Shown here piece by piece: positions 31,454 through 41,817 of a stretch of DNA of 64,000 nt. Source of the DNA: Streptomyces sp. ISL-87 (GTDB lineage Bacteria; Actinomycetota; Actinomycetes; Streptomycetales; Streptomycetaceae); assembly GCF_018614095.1 (NCBI RefSeq), contig NZ_JAGGOY010000034.1, positions 22,538-86,537 on the forward strand, in the 5' to 3' direction. Each line of letters begins with the position of its first letter. Positions within the stretch are counted from its first letter, which is position 1. The notes beneath the pieces are model-generated. The model had not been told where the DNA came from. It ran no database searches and saw only the letters and a program-made list of their open reading frames with translations. Both the position numbers and the translations under genes were made by a program.

Positions 31454-32097
31454 TCGCCGAGGACTCTGTCCTGCTGCGCATAGGACTGGTGAAAGTCCTC
31501 GAAATGGCCGGATTCGAGGTGGCCGCCGAGACGGGCGATGCCGAGGGCCTGCTCGCCGCCGTCGAGGAACACCGCCCCGAACTCGCCCTCGTCGACGTCT
31601 GGATGCCGCCCGGCTTCACCGACGAGGGCGTCCGGGCTGCCCTGATGATCCGTCAACAACACCCCGGCACAGCCGTGCTGCTGCTCTCGCAGTACGTCGA
31701 GGAGCGCTACGCCGCCGACCTGCTGGCCGCCCAGAGCGGCGCGGGCATCGGCTACCTGCTCAAACAACGGGTCGCCGACGTGGAGGACTTCATCGACGCC
31801 GTGCGCCGGGTGGCGGCCGGCGGTACCGCGCTCGACCCGCAGGTCGTCGCCCAGCTCCTGCTGCGCCGCGGCGGCGGGCCGGACCCGCTCTCCCGACTCA
31901 CCCCGCGCGAGCGCGAAGTACTGGCGCTGATGGCGGAGGGCCGCTCCAACGGCGGCATCGCGGCCGGACTCGTGGTGAGCGAGAGCGCGGTGGCCAAGCA
32001 CATCAACAACATCTTCGCCAAGCTCGACCTGTCCCCGGCCGACGGCGACCACCGCCGGGTACTGGCGGTGCTGCGCTTCCTGGACGGTACGCGGTGA
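31441..32097 (+). CDS. LuxR/NarL-family response regulator
   Basis: A 218-residue two-domain regulator. The receiver has the acidic pair E7-D8, the phospho-acceptor Asp52 in A-L-V-D-V-W-M-P and Lys in Y-L-L-K-Q-R. The C-terminal LuxR helix-turn-helix reads L-T-P-R-E-R-E-V-L-A-L-M-A-E-G-R-S-N and S-A-V-A-K-H-I-N-N-I-F-A-K-L-D-L. GTG at 31441 lies inside the kinase gene (13-base overlap), and its stop overlaps the next start as GTGA, so the three proteins are made in a coupled way. Confidence 0.92.
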   Translation: MRAVIAEDSVLLRIGLVKVLEMAGFEVAAETGDAEGLLAAVEEHRPELALVDVWMPPGFTDEGVRAALMIRQQHPGTAVLLLSQYVEERYAADLLAAQSGAGIGYLLKQRVADVEDFIDAVRRVAAGGTALDPQVVAQLLLRRGGGPDPLSRLTPREREVLALMAEGRSNGGIAAGLVVSESAVAKHINNIFAKLDLSPADGDHRRVLAVLRFLDGTR

Positions 32098-32954
32098 CGC
32101 GCGCCGGTGAGCCGCGCTCTGGTGAGCCGCGCTCCGGTGAGCCGCGCTCCGCCCCGCCCCGCCCTGGACATCGCCTCGCCTGGATCGTCAGCGCACTGCT
32201 GAGCGCGGTGTTCGTCGTGGTGCCGGCCACCTTGCAGGTGTGGGCGTACGGGAGCACCGAGAGCCGCACCCTGCTCGGCGGCAGCGACGGCCGGCCGGTG
32301 ACCGCGCTCGAAATCGTGGCCGGCGACGCGAACGTCACCGTCACCCCCCGCTCGGACCAGCAGGTCGGTTACCGGGCCGAAGTCAGCTGGTCGCTCAAGG
32401 CGCCCACCATCGAGGCGAGCTGGCTCGGCGAAACCCTGAGGCTGAGCCCGCGCTGCCCCGGTGAGGGGGCCGTGCTGACGGCCGGAGTGGGCTGCTCCAT
32501 CCAACTGGGGGTGGCGGTACCCGTCGGAATTCCGGTGAAGGTCACGGCCGGTTCCGGCCGGGTCGACATCAGCGGCCTGGGCGGCACCGTGGACGTGGAG
32601 GTCGCCTCCGGAGAGGTGAACCTGACCGGGCTGCGGGGCGCCCTGCGCGCGGACGTCGGATCCGGCATGCTCCGTGCCACGGACCTCACCTCTGCGCAGG
32701 CCGACATCCGGGTCGGCTCCGGCCGGGCCGTCGCCGCCTTCATCACTCCGCCGGACCGGGTGACCGCCCGGGCCGGCTCGGGCCGGCTGGCGCTCACCGT
32801 GCCCCCGGCCACCCGCTTCCGCGTCCGCTGTGTGACCGGGCAGGGCCGCTGCGAGGCGGCGGAAGCCCTGAACGACCCCGCCTCGCCCCGGCGCCTGGAC
32901 ATCTCGGCGGACTCGGGGCGGGCGTACGCCGGCTATCCGGACCGGACGCCGTGA
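32094..32954 (+). CDS. Membrane-anchored beta-helical surface protein (DUF4097-like adhesin)
   Basis: A 286-residue protein. A Pro/Arg/Ser-rich cytosolic tail with three copies of G-E-P-R-S comes from a 15-bp tandem repeat (32107-32151). One transmembrane helix (about residues 27-50) follows, then an extracytoplasmic domain of repeating short beta strands, such as G-S-G-R-V-D-I-S-G-L-G-G and G-S-G-M-L-R-A-T-D-L, characteristic of DUF4097/LiaF-like right-handed beta folds. It is coupled to the two-component system and is probably its output or accessory envelope protein. The repeat makes the N-terminal length potentially variable. Confidence 0.75.
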   Translation: MTRAGEPRSGEPRSGEPRSAPPRPGHRLAWIVSALLSAVFVVVPATLQVWAYGSTESRTLLGGSDGRPVTALEIVAGDANVTVTPRSDQQVGYRAEVSWSLKAPTIEASWLGETLRLSPRCPGEGAVLTAGVGCSIQLGVAVPVGIPVKVTAGSGRVDISGLGGTVDVEVASGEVNLTGLRGALRADVGSGMLRATDLTSAQADIRVGSGRAVAAFITPPDRVTARAGSGRLALTVPPATRFRVRCVTGQGRCEAAEALNDPASPRRLDISADSGRAYAGYPDRTP

Positions 32955-32977
32955 GCGGTCCCTGACCAGGCCGTCCT

Positions 32978-33664
32978 TCAGCGCCTGCGGGCCCGGGCGC
33001 GCCGGAGGAACAGGCCGCCGGCGGCGCCGGCCAGGGCGGTCGCGGCAACGCCCGCGGTGGTCCACCAGACGGTGCCGTCACCGCTGTCAGTCCTGTCACC
33101 GCTGTCGCGGCCGTTGGCCGTAGGGGACGCGGAGGGGGCGGCGGGCGACGGCGCCGCTGATGTGGCAGGCGTGGCCGGCGCGGGGGACGTGGCCGGCGTG
33201 GCGGACGAGACCGTCGGCTCAGGGGTCGCCGGTACCGAGGGCGTGGCCGGCGGCGCCGGGTCGACCACCGGAACGTTGACCTCGCGGTCCCCGTGCCCGA
33301 GGGAGGGGAACCCCACGTCGACGCTGACCTTCCAGGTGCCCGGCGGAAGAACCTCGGCCGTGGTCCAGCCCGCCTTGTCGCCGGTATCGCGGACCAGTCG
33401 CCAGGGACCCGCGGAGCGGGCGCCGTCGGCGCTGACGGCGTTGACCGTGCCGGCGACCGTCTCGTCGACGGCGTCCCCGTCGTTCTCCCACGTGATGTCG
33501 GCGGTGACACGGCCCGCCTTCTGCCCGGTCACCACCACCTTCAGGGTGTCTCCATGGGCGTACGCGGTGGTGGGTACGGCCACGGCGACGGCCACGGCCT
33601 GGAGAAGAAGCACGAACCAGAGGCCGACTCCGGTGAAGGGCGGGAAAGCGTGTCTTGAGCGCAT
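32978..33664 (-). CDS. Secreted, C-terminally anchored Ig-like protein
   Basis: A 228-residue protein with a signal peptide ending near A-Y-A-H (residue 37), an immunoglobulin-like or CopC/YtkA-like beta domain (T-A-D-I-T-W-E-N-D-G-D, residues about 38-130), a long Pro/Thr/Ala/Ser linker and a C-terminal transmembrane helix followed by R-R-A-R-A-R-R-R, which would anchor it to the membrane. There is no LPXTG motif. Function unknown; it converges on the two-component operon. Start ATG at 33664. Confidence 0.72.
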   Translation of the reverse strand: MRSRHAFPPFTGVGLWFVLLLQAVAVAVAVPTTAYAHGDTLKVVVTGQKAGRVTADITWENDGDAVDETVAGTVNAVSADGARSAGPWRLVRDTGDKAGWTTAEVLPPGTWKVSVDVGFPSLGHGDREVNVPVVDPAPPATPSVPATPEPTVSSATPATSPAPATPATSAAPSPAAPSASPTANGRDSGDRTDSGDGTVWWTTAGVAATALAGAAGGLFLRRARARRR

Positions 33665-33761
33665 CGTCTCGGTCCTCCGGGCGAGTTGAGATGAGGGGTG
33701 CCCGGCGGGCGGTCGCACGAGGCGACCGCCCGCCGGGTGGGTGTCACAGGGCTACGGCCGG

Positions 33762-35825
33762 TCAGGCGGCCTTCTGGACCGTCCAGACCTGCGCCGGACG
33801 GCCGTCCGCGCGCTGGAGTTCCAGCAGCCAGTCCCCGTAGTACGGGCGGTTGCTCACGGCCAGGGCGTAGCCGCCGCCCGGGTTCGACACGGTCACCGCG
33901 CCACCGCGGGACGTCAGCCGCCACTGCTGGGCGCCGGAGTTCCCGCAGGTCTGCTGCGCGACCCACATGCCCGCGGTGGCCTCGCCGCCCAGTTGCAGGC
34001 ACTTGCCGGAGACCGCGGAGCGGATGCGGACGAGGCCGCTGCCCGCGTCGTCGAAGTACCACTGCTGCTGCGCGTACCCGTTGGCGCGCCCGCCGACGAG
34101 CACCGTGCCGTTCGCGGTACGGCCGCCCGACAGCTCAGCGGCCATGCCGGTGCTGCCGTTGCCGAGCAGGTAGCGGGTGTTGGGGGTGGTGGCCCCGCCG
34201 CCCGCGCTCGTCGTACGGAAGGAGGCGGCCTTGCCGGGCCCGCTGTCCCGGCCGGAGCTGTCACGGACGGAGACGGCGACGGTGTACCCGGTGCCGGGCT
34301 GGAGGTTGTAGATGCGCAGCGCCTGGGACTGGACCCAGGTGAGGTGCTTGCCGTTCAGCAGGACCTGATACCACGCGGCGCCGTCCACCTTGGGCCAGCT
34401 CACCACGACGGAGCCCGACTGGATCTGACTGGCCGTCACATCCGGTCCGCCGGTCGGCTTCTTGGTCGGCGTCGGTGTCGGCTTCGGAGTCGGCTTGGGG
34501 TTCGGATCCGGGTCGGTGCCGCCGCCGTTGGTGCGCATCAGGAACTGGTTGTCGGCGATGTTCCAGTGCGTGGCCAGGTAGCTGCCGGCCTTCGGGCTGG
34601 TGTGGAAGTAGTCGTCGTGGTTGCAGTCCAGGATGTTCTCGGACGCCTGATTGGTGCAGACGTTGCGCATCTGCGGGTAGTACGGTGTGTCCGAGTAGCA
34701 CATGACGTCCCACTCGTCCGTGCAGTGCGCGCCGCGGCTGGTGTTGGGGGCGCTGTTGTTCACCGCGCCGAGGTTGTGCCCCAGTTCGTGCGCGGCGGTG
34801 TGGCCGCCCCAGCAGCCGGAGTCCGTACGCCCGTAGGACGGACCGAAGTTGCTCAGGTTGTTCTGGCCGGGGCGCTCGTCGCCGTTGAAGGTGCCGATGC
34901 CGCAGTAGACCTGCGTGTCCGCGAAGATCATGTACTTGCGGTCGCGGCGGTCGAGGCCCTTGCCGGCGAGGGCGGCGTTGGTCGCGCTGAACTCGGACAG
35001 CGCGGAGGCCGGCAGCTCGATGTTGAGCACGGTCGGGGTGCAGTCGGCGGCCGTCACGTAGCGGATGTGCCGTACGCCGCCGGTCTCCTTGGCGCTCGCG
35101 GAGTAGATGACGTCGGCGTCGGCCGCCCACTTGCGGAACGAGGCGACGTACTCGGAGTACCGGTCGCGGTCGGAGCCGTGTACGTACACGACCTGGACGC
35201 GGTTACCGGTGCTGCCGTCGCCGTCGCACTGGACGGTCTGGCCCGCGGGTCCGGCGGCGACGGTCTGGCTGCCGGACGCCGCGGCGGGCGACGGAGTGCT
35301 GGCGGACTTGGCGGCCGAGGCGTCGGCGGCGGGCGCGTCCTGAGGACGCCCGCCACCTTCCGTGGTTGCCGGGTCGGCGCTCGCGGGCCGGGTGGGGTCA
35401 GCGGCCGGCGCCGTCGTCTTCACGACGGGCGCGATCTCCTTCTTGATGTCCACGCCCTTGGGCGGGGCGTCGGGGCCGTGCGTGCAGAGTCCGGCCTCCG
35501 TGCGGTAGACGCCGACGCAGCGGTCTCCCTTCGGCGCGGGCTTCAGGCCGTTGTAGACCATGCCGCGGGCGTCCTCGTTGGCGGACTCGCCCACGATGGG
35601 AGCCGGCTCGTCGTCCCGGGCCGGTGCGGCGGCCGGCACGAGCGTCTCCGCGGCGGGGGCTCCGGCCTGTGCGGGGAGCACCGCCTCGGCCTTGTCGCCC
35701 AGTCCGGAGTAGGCAATGCCTCCAGCTATCACCGCCGCCGTGGCCATGGCGGCGGTGACGAGTATCAACCGCCGGGGTTTGCGGCGGTGTTCACGCTGTT
35801 CACGCTGCCTGCGATGTCTGGTCAT
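33762..35825 (-). CDS. Large exported zinc metalloprotease with FnIII and ricin-B modules
   Basis: A 687-residue protein. A basic N-terminus and hydrophobic helix (about residues 20-45) direct export or anchoring. A long Ala/Pro-rich linker precedes the protease domain, which has the zinc motif H346-E-L-G-H350-N-L-G. In most such zincins the third ligand would be at residue 356, which is Asn here. The possible Met-turn is D-V-M-C-Y-S-D. Downstream come a Pro-Thr-Lys linker, a fibronectin type III domain (about 460-550) and a ricin-B-type beta-trefoil with Q-Q-W-Y-F-D and Q-Q-W-R-L. It probably degrades or binds extracellular glycoprotein. The ATG at 35825 is chosen. Confidence 0.82.
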   Translation of the reverse strand: MTRHRRQREQREHRRKPRRLILVTAAMATAAVIAGGIAYSGLGDKAEAVLPAQAGAPAAETLVPAAAPARDDEPAPIVGESANEDARGMVYNGLKPAPKGDRCVGVYRTEAGLCTHGPDAPPKGVDIKKEIAPVVKTTAPAADPTRPASADPATTEGGGRPQDAPAADASAAKSASTPSPAAASGSQTVAAGPAGQTVQCDGDGSTGNRVQVVYVHGSDRDRYSEYVASFRKWAADADVIYSASAKETGGVRHIRYVTAADCTPTVLNIELPASALSEFSATNAALAGKGLDRRDRKYMIFADTQVYCGIGTFNGDERPGQNNLSNFGPSYGRTDSGCWGGHTAAHELGHNLGAVNNSAPNTSRGAHCTDEWDVMCYSDTPYYPQMRNVCTNQASENILDCNHDDYFHTSPKAGSYLATHWNIADNQFLMRTNGGGTDPDPNPKPTPKPTPTPTKKPTGGPDVTASQIQSGSVVVSWPKVDGAAWYQVLLNGKHLTWVQSQALRIYNLQPGTGYTVAVSVRDSSGRDSGPGKAASFRTTSAGGGATTPNTRYLLGNGSTGMAAELSGGRTANGTVLVGGRANGYAQQQWYFDDAGSGLVRIRSAVSGKCLQLGGEATAGMWVAQQTCGNSGAQQWRLTSRGGAVTVSNPGGGYALAVSNRPYYGDWLLELQRADGRPAQVWTVQKAA

Positions 35826-36152
35826 GCGCACCTCAATTCTGAGTGAGGAGAGTGGGTGCGCGGAAGCCTGCCAGACGGGCGTGGTGGAGAATTCGGACAA
35901 ACGGGAGCCCGATGGGAGATACCTGTCTGTTACCTTCGAGTCTTTATTTGATGAACCGTCAATTCCCTTTAAAATCAAGGGAGTTACGCGCGTTGAGGGT
36001 GAATGGTCCAGGCCTTTTTCGGGGATGTCGTTATCGAATCGAGATATACGGAAATGCTTATTGACGGTGATTCAGTCAGGGATTCATCTAATTACTACCT
36101 GCCGAATTCCTTCCGTCACGAGCGGTGAGGAATCGTCAGATCCGCACACGCC
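35826..36152. other. AT-richer gene-less region upstream of the metalloprotease
   Basis: About 330 bases of much lower GC than the surroundings, with strings such as TTTAAAATC and TTATTTGATG. The small open frames in it are in atypical codon usage and have no recognisable product. It must contain the metalloprotease promoter on the minus strand. Its composition could indicate foreign DNA or an extended regulatory region. Confidence 0.5.
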
Positions 36153-36190
36153 CGCGGCCGGCATCCCGGAAATCCGGGATGCCGGCCGCG
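36153..36190. terminator. Terminator of the spore-pigment operon
   Basis: A perfect 18-bp stem (36153-36170 with 36173-36190) and a minimal loop lie 16 bases beyond the stop codon of the last pigment gene. It is one of the strongest hairpins in the window. Confidence 0.88.
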
Positions 36191-36206
36191 TCGAACTGCC
36201 GCTGGT

Positions 36207-36539
36207 CTACCTGCGGGCGTCGCGCTCCCAGCTGTAGAACCGGTGCGCCATCGCGTCCTTCGGGCTGCGCCAGGTCTCCGGGTCGTGCGGGCTGATGAAC
36301 GCCGACAGCCGGTCGCTGAGGTCCTTGAACTCCGGGTGCCCGGTCACCTTGGCGATCGCCGGGCCGGGATCGCTGTCGGACTCGATCAGGTGGAGGTACA
36401 CGTCCCCGAACTGGAAGAGGCTGCGGCGGCTGACTCCGACCAGGTGGGGCAGCTCGCCCGCATCCGAGGCTGCGAACAGGCCGGCGATATCCGGCGCCGA
36501 ACCGGGCGCCATGCGGGCCACGATGAGAGCTTGGTGCAT
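36207..36539 (-). CDS. TcmI-type polyketide cyclase (whiE ORFVII-like)
   Basis: A 110-residue ferredoxin-like-fold protein of the TcmI family of aromatic polyketide cyclases: A-L-I-V-A-R-M, V-G-V-S-R-R-S-L-F-Q-F-G-D-V-Y-L-H-L-I-E, and H-P-E-F-K-D-L-S-D at the typical places. It would close later rings of the pigment polyketide. It is the last gene of the operon, followed by a strong terminator, matching the place of ORFVII in the S. coelicolor whiE cluster. ATG at 36539 is preceded by GGGAGGGG-like purines. Confidence 0.88.
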   Translation of the reverse strand: MHQALIVARMAPGSAPDIAGLFAASDAGELPHLVGVSRRSLFQFGDVYLHLIESDSDPGPAIAKVTGHPEFKDLSDRLSAFISPHDPETWRSPKDAMAHRFYSWERDARR

Positions 36540-36616
36540 CGGGAGGGGTGCCTTTCGTCTGGGGGCTGAACGGGCCGGTCCGTCAACGGGCCGGCGCGGT
36601 GTCCGGGGCCGATGCC

Positions 36617-37355
<739 letters not shown>

Positions 37356-37437
37356 GGGTTGCCTTCTTTCTTCTTGCGGGTCCTGCCGGTCCTGCGGTCC
37401 TGCGGGTCCCGCGAGTCCCGCGGGTGGATCCCGAGCC

Positions 37438-38697
37438 CTAACCCGGGTATTCGGGTCCCTTGCGGATCACGAGCGCCGAGTTCGAGCCCATCCGGCCCCG
37501 GCTCAGTACGAGCGCGGTCCGCAGCTCCACGGCGCGCGCGCCGCCCGTGACCACGTTCAGGTCGTGGCACACGTCGAAGACGTTCGGGGTCGGCGGTACG
37601 ACGCCGTGCTCCAGTGCCAGGACCGCGGCGGCCGCGTCGAGGGTGCCGGCCGCGCAGTACGCCCTGCCGGTACCGGTCTTGGGCGCCGTGACCGGCACCC
37701 GCCTCCCGTGCCCGCCCAGCGCGTCGGAGATGGCCCGCGCCTCGGCCGCGTCGGCCTCCGGTGTGCCCAGGGCGTCGGCGAAGACGACGTCGACCTCCTC
37801 CGGGGCGCATCCGGCCTCCCGGAGCGCGCCGCGGATCGCGTGGGCCAGGCCCTCCCCGGACTCCTCCCAGCGGGCCGGACCGGTGAAGGTCGCGGCGTGG
37901 CCGGCCAGTACGGCCCGCACCGTCGCGCCACGCCGCCCGGCCGTGGCCTCGTCCTCGACGACGAACATCGCGCCGCCCTCCGCCGGGACGAAACCGCACG
38001 CCTTCTCGGTGAACGGCCGATAGGCCCGCTCGGGGTCCTCCTCCGTACTCAGCCCCTCGTAACCGAGCTGGCAGACCACCGAGTAGGGCGCGAGCGGTGC
38101 CTCGGTCGCGCCTGCCAGCATCGCCCGGCTGCCCTGGCGGATCGCCCGGGCCGCGTGCGCGAAGGCGTCCAGGCCGCCGGCCTCGTCACCGCACACCACA
38201 CCGCACGGGCCCTTGAACCCGCGCCGTATCGAGATCTGGCCGGTGCTGGCGGCGTAGAACCAGGCGATCGACTGGTACGGGCCGACATGGCGGGGGCCCT
38301 GCCCCCACAGCCGCTGAAGCTCGCGCTGCCCGAATTCGCCGCCGCCCGATCCGGCCGCCGTGACGACGCCCACGGAGTAGGGGTCGTCCTCGTAGTCGGC
38401 CCGGCCGAGCCGCGCGTCCTCCAGGGCGAGGTCCGCCGCGGCCAGCGCGTAGTGGCTGAACCGGTCGGTCTGGACGAGGAAGCGCTCCTCGACCAGCGAG
38501 CCGGGGTCGAATCCCCGCACCTCGCCGGCGACCCGCAGCGGGAGGTGCTCGCACCCCTGCCGGGTGACGCGGTCCAGGACGCTGTCGCCGGACTGCGTCG
38601 CCTTCCAGAAGGCGTCGGAGCCAATCCCGTTGGGGGCGACGACCCCGATGCCCGTGACGACTGTGCGGCCCGCGGTACTGCTCGTTCGGCTGTTCAC
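37438..38697 (-). CDS. Chain-length factor / ketosynthase beta (whiE ORFIV-like)
   Basis: A 419-residue thiolase-fold protein that pairs with the ketosynthase alpha. The catalytic Cys is absent as expected: the aligned residue is Glu172 in [10 protein letters not shown], where CLFs of antibiotic clusters usually have Gln. The partner sets the chain length in the heterodimer. GTG at 38697 overlaps the ketosynthase stop as GTGA, ensuring equimolar translation. Confidence 0.92.
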   Translation of the reverse strand: MNSRTSSTAGRTVVTGIGVVAPNGIGSDAFWKATQSGDSVLDRVTRQGCEHLPLRVAGEVRGFDPGSLVEERFLVQTDRFSHYALAAADLALEDARLGRADYEDDPYSVGVVTAAGSGGGEFGQRELQRLWGQGPRHVGPYQSIAWFYAASTGQISIRRGFKGPCGVVCGDEAGGLDAFAHAARAIRQGSRAMLAGATEAPLAPYSVVCQLGYEGLSTEEDPERAYRPFTEKACGFVPAEGGAMFVVEDEATAGRRGATVRAVLAGHAATFTGPARWEESGEGLAHAIRGALREAGCAPEEVDVVFADALGTPEADAAEARAISDALGGHGRRVPVTAPKTGTGRAYCAAGTLDAAAAVLALEHGVVPPTPNVFDVCHDLNVVTGGARAVELRTALVLSRGRMGSNSALVIRKGPEYPG

Positions 38698-39965
38698 GCG
38701 CGCACCTCCTTCGGCTGGGTCATGACCACGGCGGACTGGAAGCCTCCGAATCCGCTGCCGACGGAGAGCACGTTGCGCAGCTTGTGGCCGCGCGCCGTGC
38801 GCGGCACGTAGTCCAGGTCGCACTCGGGGTCGGGGGTCTCGTAGTTCGCGGTCGGCGGCACCACGTGATGCCTCATGGCAAGTACGCAGGCCGCGAGTTC
38901 TATCGCCCCGATGGCGCCGAGTGAGTGCCCCACCATGGATTTGATGGAGGTCATCGGCGTCTTGTACGCGTGGTCGCCCAGGACCCTCTTGACCGCCGCG
39001 GTCTCATGGCGGTCGTTCTGCTTGGTCCCGGAGCCGTGCGCGTTGACGTAGTCGATGTCCTTGGCGTCGACGCGGGCCTGCGCCAGGGCGGTTTCGATCG
39101 CCCGGGCCATTTCGAGGCCCTCGGCGGTCAGCCCGGTCATGTGGTGGGCGTTGCCGAAGGTCGCGTAGCCGCTGATCTCGCAGTACACGGTCGCGCCGCG
39201 GGCCCGGGCGTGTTCCAGCTCCTCCAGCACGAGGACGGCGCCGCCCTCGCCGAGTACGAAGCCGTCCCGGTTGGCGTCGAACGGCCGTGAGGCGTGCGCC
39301 GGGTCGTCGTTGTTCGCCGACGTCGCCTTGATGGCGTCGAAGCAGGCCACCGTGATGGGGGAGACGGGGGAGTCCGACGCGCCCGCGATGCACACGTCCA
39401 TCCGGCCCTCCTGGATGGAGTGGACGGCGTAGCCGATGGCGTCCAGCCCGGAGGTGCATCCCGTGGAGACCGTCTGCACCGGGCCGCGTGCGCCCGTCTG
39501 CTCCGCCACGGCCGACGCTAGGGTGGCGGGCGTGAACGCCCGGTGCAGGTGGGGCGACGCGAGCCGGTGGTCCACGTCCCACCACGCGCCTTCCTGGCTG
39601 ACGGCGACGTAGTCGTGCTCCAGACGGGTGGTGCCGCCGACCGCCGTGCCCAGGGAGACCCCCGTGCGCCACGCCTCGTCGCTGCCGAGGTCGAGGCCGG
39701 CGTCGGCCACCGCCTCACGCGCGGCGACCAGGGCGAACTGGATGTAACGGTCCGCCCGCGCGGCCCCGTCGTCGTCGAAACCGTGTGCGGCGGGGTCGAA
39801 GTCCACCTCCGCGGCTATCCGGGAGCGGAAGCCGGCCGGGTCGAACAGGGTGATGCCGCGTGTGGCCGTACGGCCGTTGGACAGCAGGTCCCAGAAGGCG
39901 CGGGCGCCGATTCCGCCGGGCGCCACGACGCCGACTCCGGTGACGGCCACCCGCCGCCCGTTCAC
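38694..39965 (-). CDS. Ketosynthase alpha of type II PKS (whiE ORFIII-like)
   Basis: A 423-residue ketoacyl synthase. The active-site triad is visible: Cys170 in [10 protein letters not shown], His310 in N-A-H-G-S-G-T-K and His347 in V-G-H-S-L-G-A-I-G. It condenses malonyl units on the ACP in a heterodimer with the chain-length factor. Its GTG start overlaps the cupin stop as GTGA. The gene order ORFI-II-KS-CLF-ACP-ARO-CYC is the whiE (grey spore pigment) order, not that of typical antibiotic clusters. Confidence 0.95.
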   Translation of the reverse strand: MNGRRVAVTGVGVVAPGGIGARAFWDLLSNGRTATRGITLFDPAGFRSRIAAEVDFDPAAHGFDDDGAARADRYIQFALVAAREAVADAGLDLGSDEAWRTGVSLGTAVGGTTRLEHDYVAVSQEGAWWDVDHRLASPHLHRAFTPATLASAVAEQTGARGPVQTVSTGCTSGLDAIGYAVHSIQEGRMDVCIAGASDSPVSPITVACFDAIKATSANNDDPAHASRPFDANRDGFVLGEGGAVLVLEELEHARARGATVYCEISGYATFGNAHHMTGLTAEGLEMARAIETALAQARVDAKDIDYVNAHGSGTKQNDRHETAAVKRVLGDHAYKTPMTSIKSMVGHSLGAIGAIELAACVLAMRHHVVPPTANYETPDPECDLDYVPRTARGHKLRNVLSVGSGFGGFQSAVVMTQPKEVRA

Positions 39966-40405
39966 GAGACCACCCGGGTGTGCTCCGGCGGACGGTCCCA
40001 TCCGGTGCTCTCCGGGTGCGGGGCCTCCTCGGTGTCCACGTGGCCGAGCTCCGGACGCGGGGCCAGCGGGCCGAGGTGGAAGACCATCCGGGCCTCGACG
40101 TCCCCGACGTTGCGGAACCGGTGGCGCACGTTGAGCGGCACCAGCAGCCCCTGATCGGTCCGCAGCGGGTGGGCGTCCCCGTCGAGGTCGACCTCCAGCA
40201 TTCCGCTGACCACGTACACGAACTCCTCGGAGTACGGGTGGTAGTGCTCGGCGATCGACTCCCCGGGGGCCATGACGGCCAGGCCCATGAAGCCGCTGGT
40301 CGAGCCGACCGAGGTCGGGGTGAGCACGGCTCGCAGATCGCCTCCACGACGGCGGTTGGGCTGTGTCTCGCTGAGATCGACGATTCGTGGGCGGTGTTTC
40401 GTCAT
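39962..40405 (-). CDS. Cupin-domain pigment biosynthesis protein (whiE ORFII-like)
   Basis: A 147-residue single cupin: [18 protein letters not shown] supplies the first metal motif (two His and a Glu) and [10 protein letters not shown] the second. Homologues sit at this place in whiE and curamycin-type clusters (CurC), where they are thought to help cyclise or oxidise the polyketide. A GGAGGAAG ribosome site precedes the ATG. It is coupled to the ketosynthase by a four-base overlap. Confidence 0.88.
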   Translation of the reverse strand: MTKHRPRIVDLSETQPNRRRGGDLRAVLTPTSVGSTSGFMGLAVMAPGESIAEHYHPYSEEFVYVVSGMLEVDLDGDAHPLRTDQGLLVPLNVRHRFRNVGDVEARMVFHLGPLAPRPELGHVDTEEAPHPESTGWDRPPEHTRVVS

Positions 40406-40502
40406 GGCTGACTTCCTCCTGGGAAGTGAGGAGCCTGGATGCGGGCCCTCGATGTGGTGAGTGGTGCAGGCCGGGAACGGGAAACCCGTGGGCCCGTCCG
40501 GA

Positions 40503-41603
40503 TCAGGACTTCGCCGGAGCCCGGCGGTCGGTGATCAGGTTCATGGGGTGGGGCGGCGCGGCCGGTCCGCTGCCGGACGGCTTGGCCAGCAGCCGGTCCA
40601 GTACCGCCGCCTTGCGCGGCCCTTCGACGCCGAAGGCGGTGCCGGGGCGGGCGTCGAGCGGGCCCGCCACGTCGAAGAGGCGCACGACGATGTCGTCGCG
40701 CTGGAAGATGCTGCTGCTCCGAACGGGGCTCGACGCGCACTGCGCCGAGGCCTCGTCCTGCTGGGACAGGAACTTGGCGAGCGCCGTCCCGCAGCCCGGC
40801 TTGGCCGGGTAGAACAGCGCGTGCCGGCGCACCTCGGCCGACTCGCGCCCGCCCGCGTCGATGTGGTGCACCGCCGGGAGGGCGGCGCGCATGAAGAACA
40901 TCCGGGCGGACTCGGGGTCGGAAAGGTCCCGGTCCTGCTCCAGATACGGGTTGATGGCCTCCTCGACGGCGCGGACCTCGGGCTGCTCGGAAACGTGCCG
41001 CAGCGCCGCCATGAGGTCTCCTTGGACCTCCACCGTACGTACCACGCGGTTGCCGTGCATGAAGAGGGAGGTGCGGCACAGTCGGGTGTGGTCGTCGACC
41101 TGGGCCGCCGGGGAGGCGTACGACGAGAGGATGTCCGCGACCGCCTTCTCGCTGCCCTTCTTGACCGTGAAGGTGAGGGCGTGCCGGACGATTCCGGCGC
41201 CCAGGCGCGGGGCGGGCTGGAGCCTGCCCCGGGGCGCCTGCGACACCTCGTCGTACCGTCTGCCGGTCTCCCGCAGCACGGTGAACTGGAGCGGGCGCAT
41301 GGTGCGCGCGCAGGCGCCCAGCGGCCGGACCTGCTCGACGTGCCGCTCGCTGTTGACCCATGCGAGGTACTGCGGGGCGCTCTCCCACTCGCTGGTGATG
41401 AGCCATTGCGAGGGGTTCTCGAAGGACTGGCAGAGCTGGTCGCCGAGGTGGCCCGGCACCGAGGCGATGTCATGGCGGAGCTGTTCGTACGCCTCGAAGA
41501 ACTGCTGCTGGGCCCCCTCGTGCAGGTCCATCAGCAGCACGACCCGGAGCATGGAGCCGTCGAAGGCGGACTGTGACACCCGTTCGGACAGGGTGGTTGT
41601 CAT
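40503..41603 (-). CDS. ABM plus SchA/CurD-like protein (whiE ORFI-like)
   Basis: A 366-residue protein. The N-terminal about 110 residues form an ABM-type domain ([13 protein letters not shown] and [16 protein letters not shown]). The rest matches the SchA/CurD-like repeat region, with [12 protein letters not shown] and [10 protein letters not shown]. It is the first gene of the pigment operon and probably a monooxygenase or cyclase-assisting protein of unknown chemistry. A GAAGGAG ribosome site precedes the ATG. The sporulation promoter should lie within 41604-41790; no clear boxes were recognised. Confidence 0.88.
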   Translation of the reverse strand: MTTTLSERVSQSAFDGSMLRVVLLMDLHEGAQQQFFEAYEQLRHDIASVPGHLGDQLCQSFENPSQWLITSEWESAPQYLAWVNSERHVEQVRPLGACARTMRPLQFTVLRETGRRYDEVSQAPRGRLQPAPRLGAGIVRHALTFTVKKGSEKAVADILSSYASPAAQVDDHTRLCRTSLFMHGNRVVRTVEVQGDLMAALRHVSEQPEVRAVEEAINPYLEQDRDLSDPESARMFFMRAALPAVHHIDAGGRESAEVRRHALFYPAKPGCGTALAKFLSQQDEASAQCASSPVRSSSIFQRDDIVVRLFDVAGPLDARPGTAFGVEGPRKAAVLDRLLAKPSGSGPAAPPHPMNLITDRRAPAKS

Positions 41604-41817
41604 CTATTCACTCCTTCGTGAGGGCTTGGAAACCCATCGCGTACGGACTCCTCGTCCGTCATCGGCGGAATCCGCCGGGAGCCGGCGGCCACGCCGCCCG
41701 GGAACGGCAGGCCGGCGCACCTGAGGGGAAGCCGCTGTCGCTCATCGTCATCCGGTCGGGCACAGACCGCTAGATCTCAGGATCAAGCGGGTGACAAGCG
41801 GCGAATCGCCTGGGCTC

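Noticed and set aside
35716..36237. 173-codon plus-strand frame in the low-GC island
   Set aside because: It overlaps the metalloprotease start on the opposite strand, has no ribosome site and resembles no protein family.
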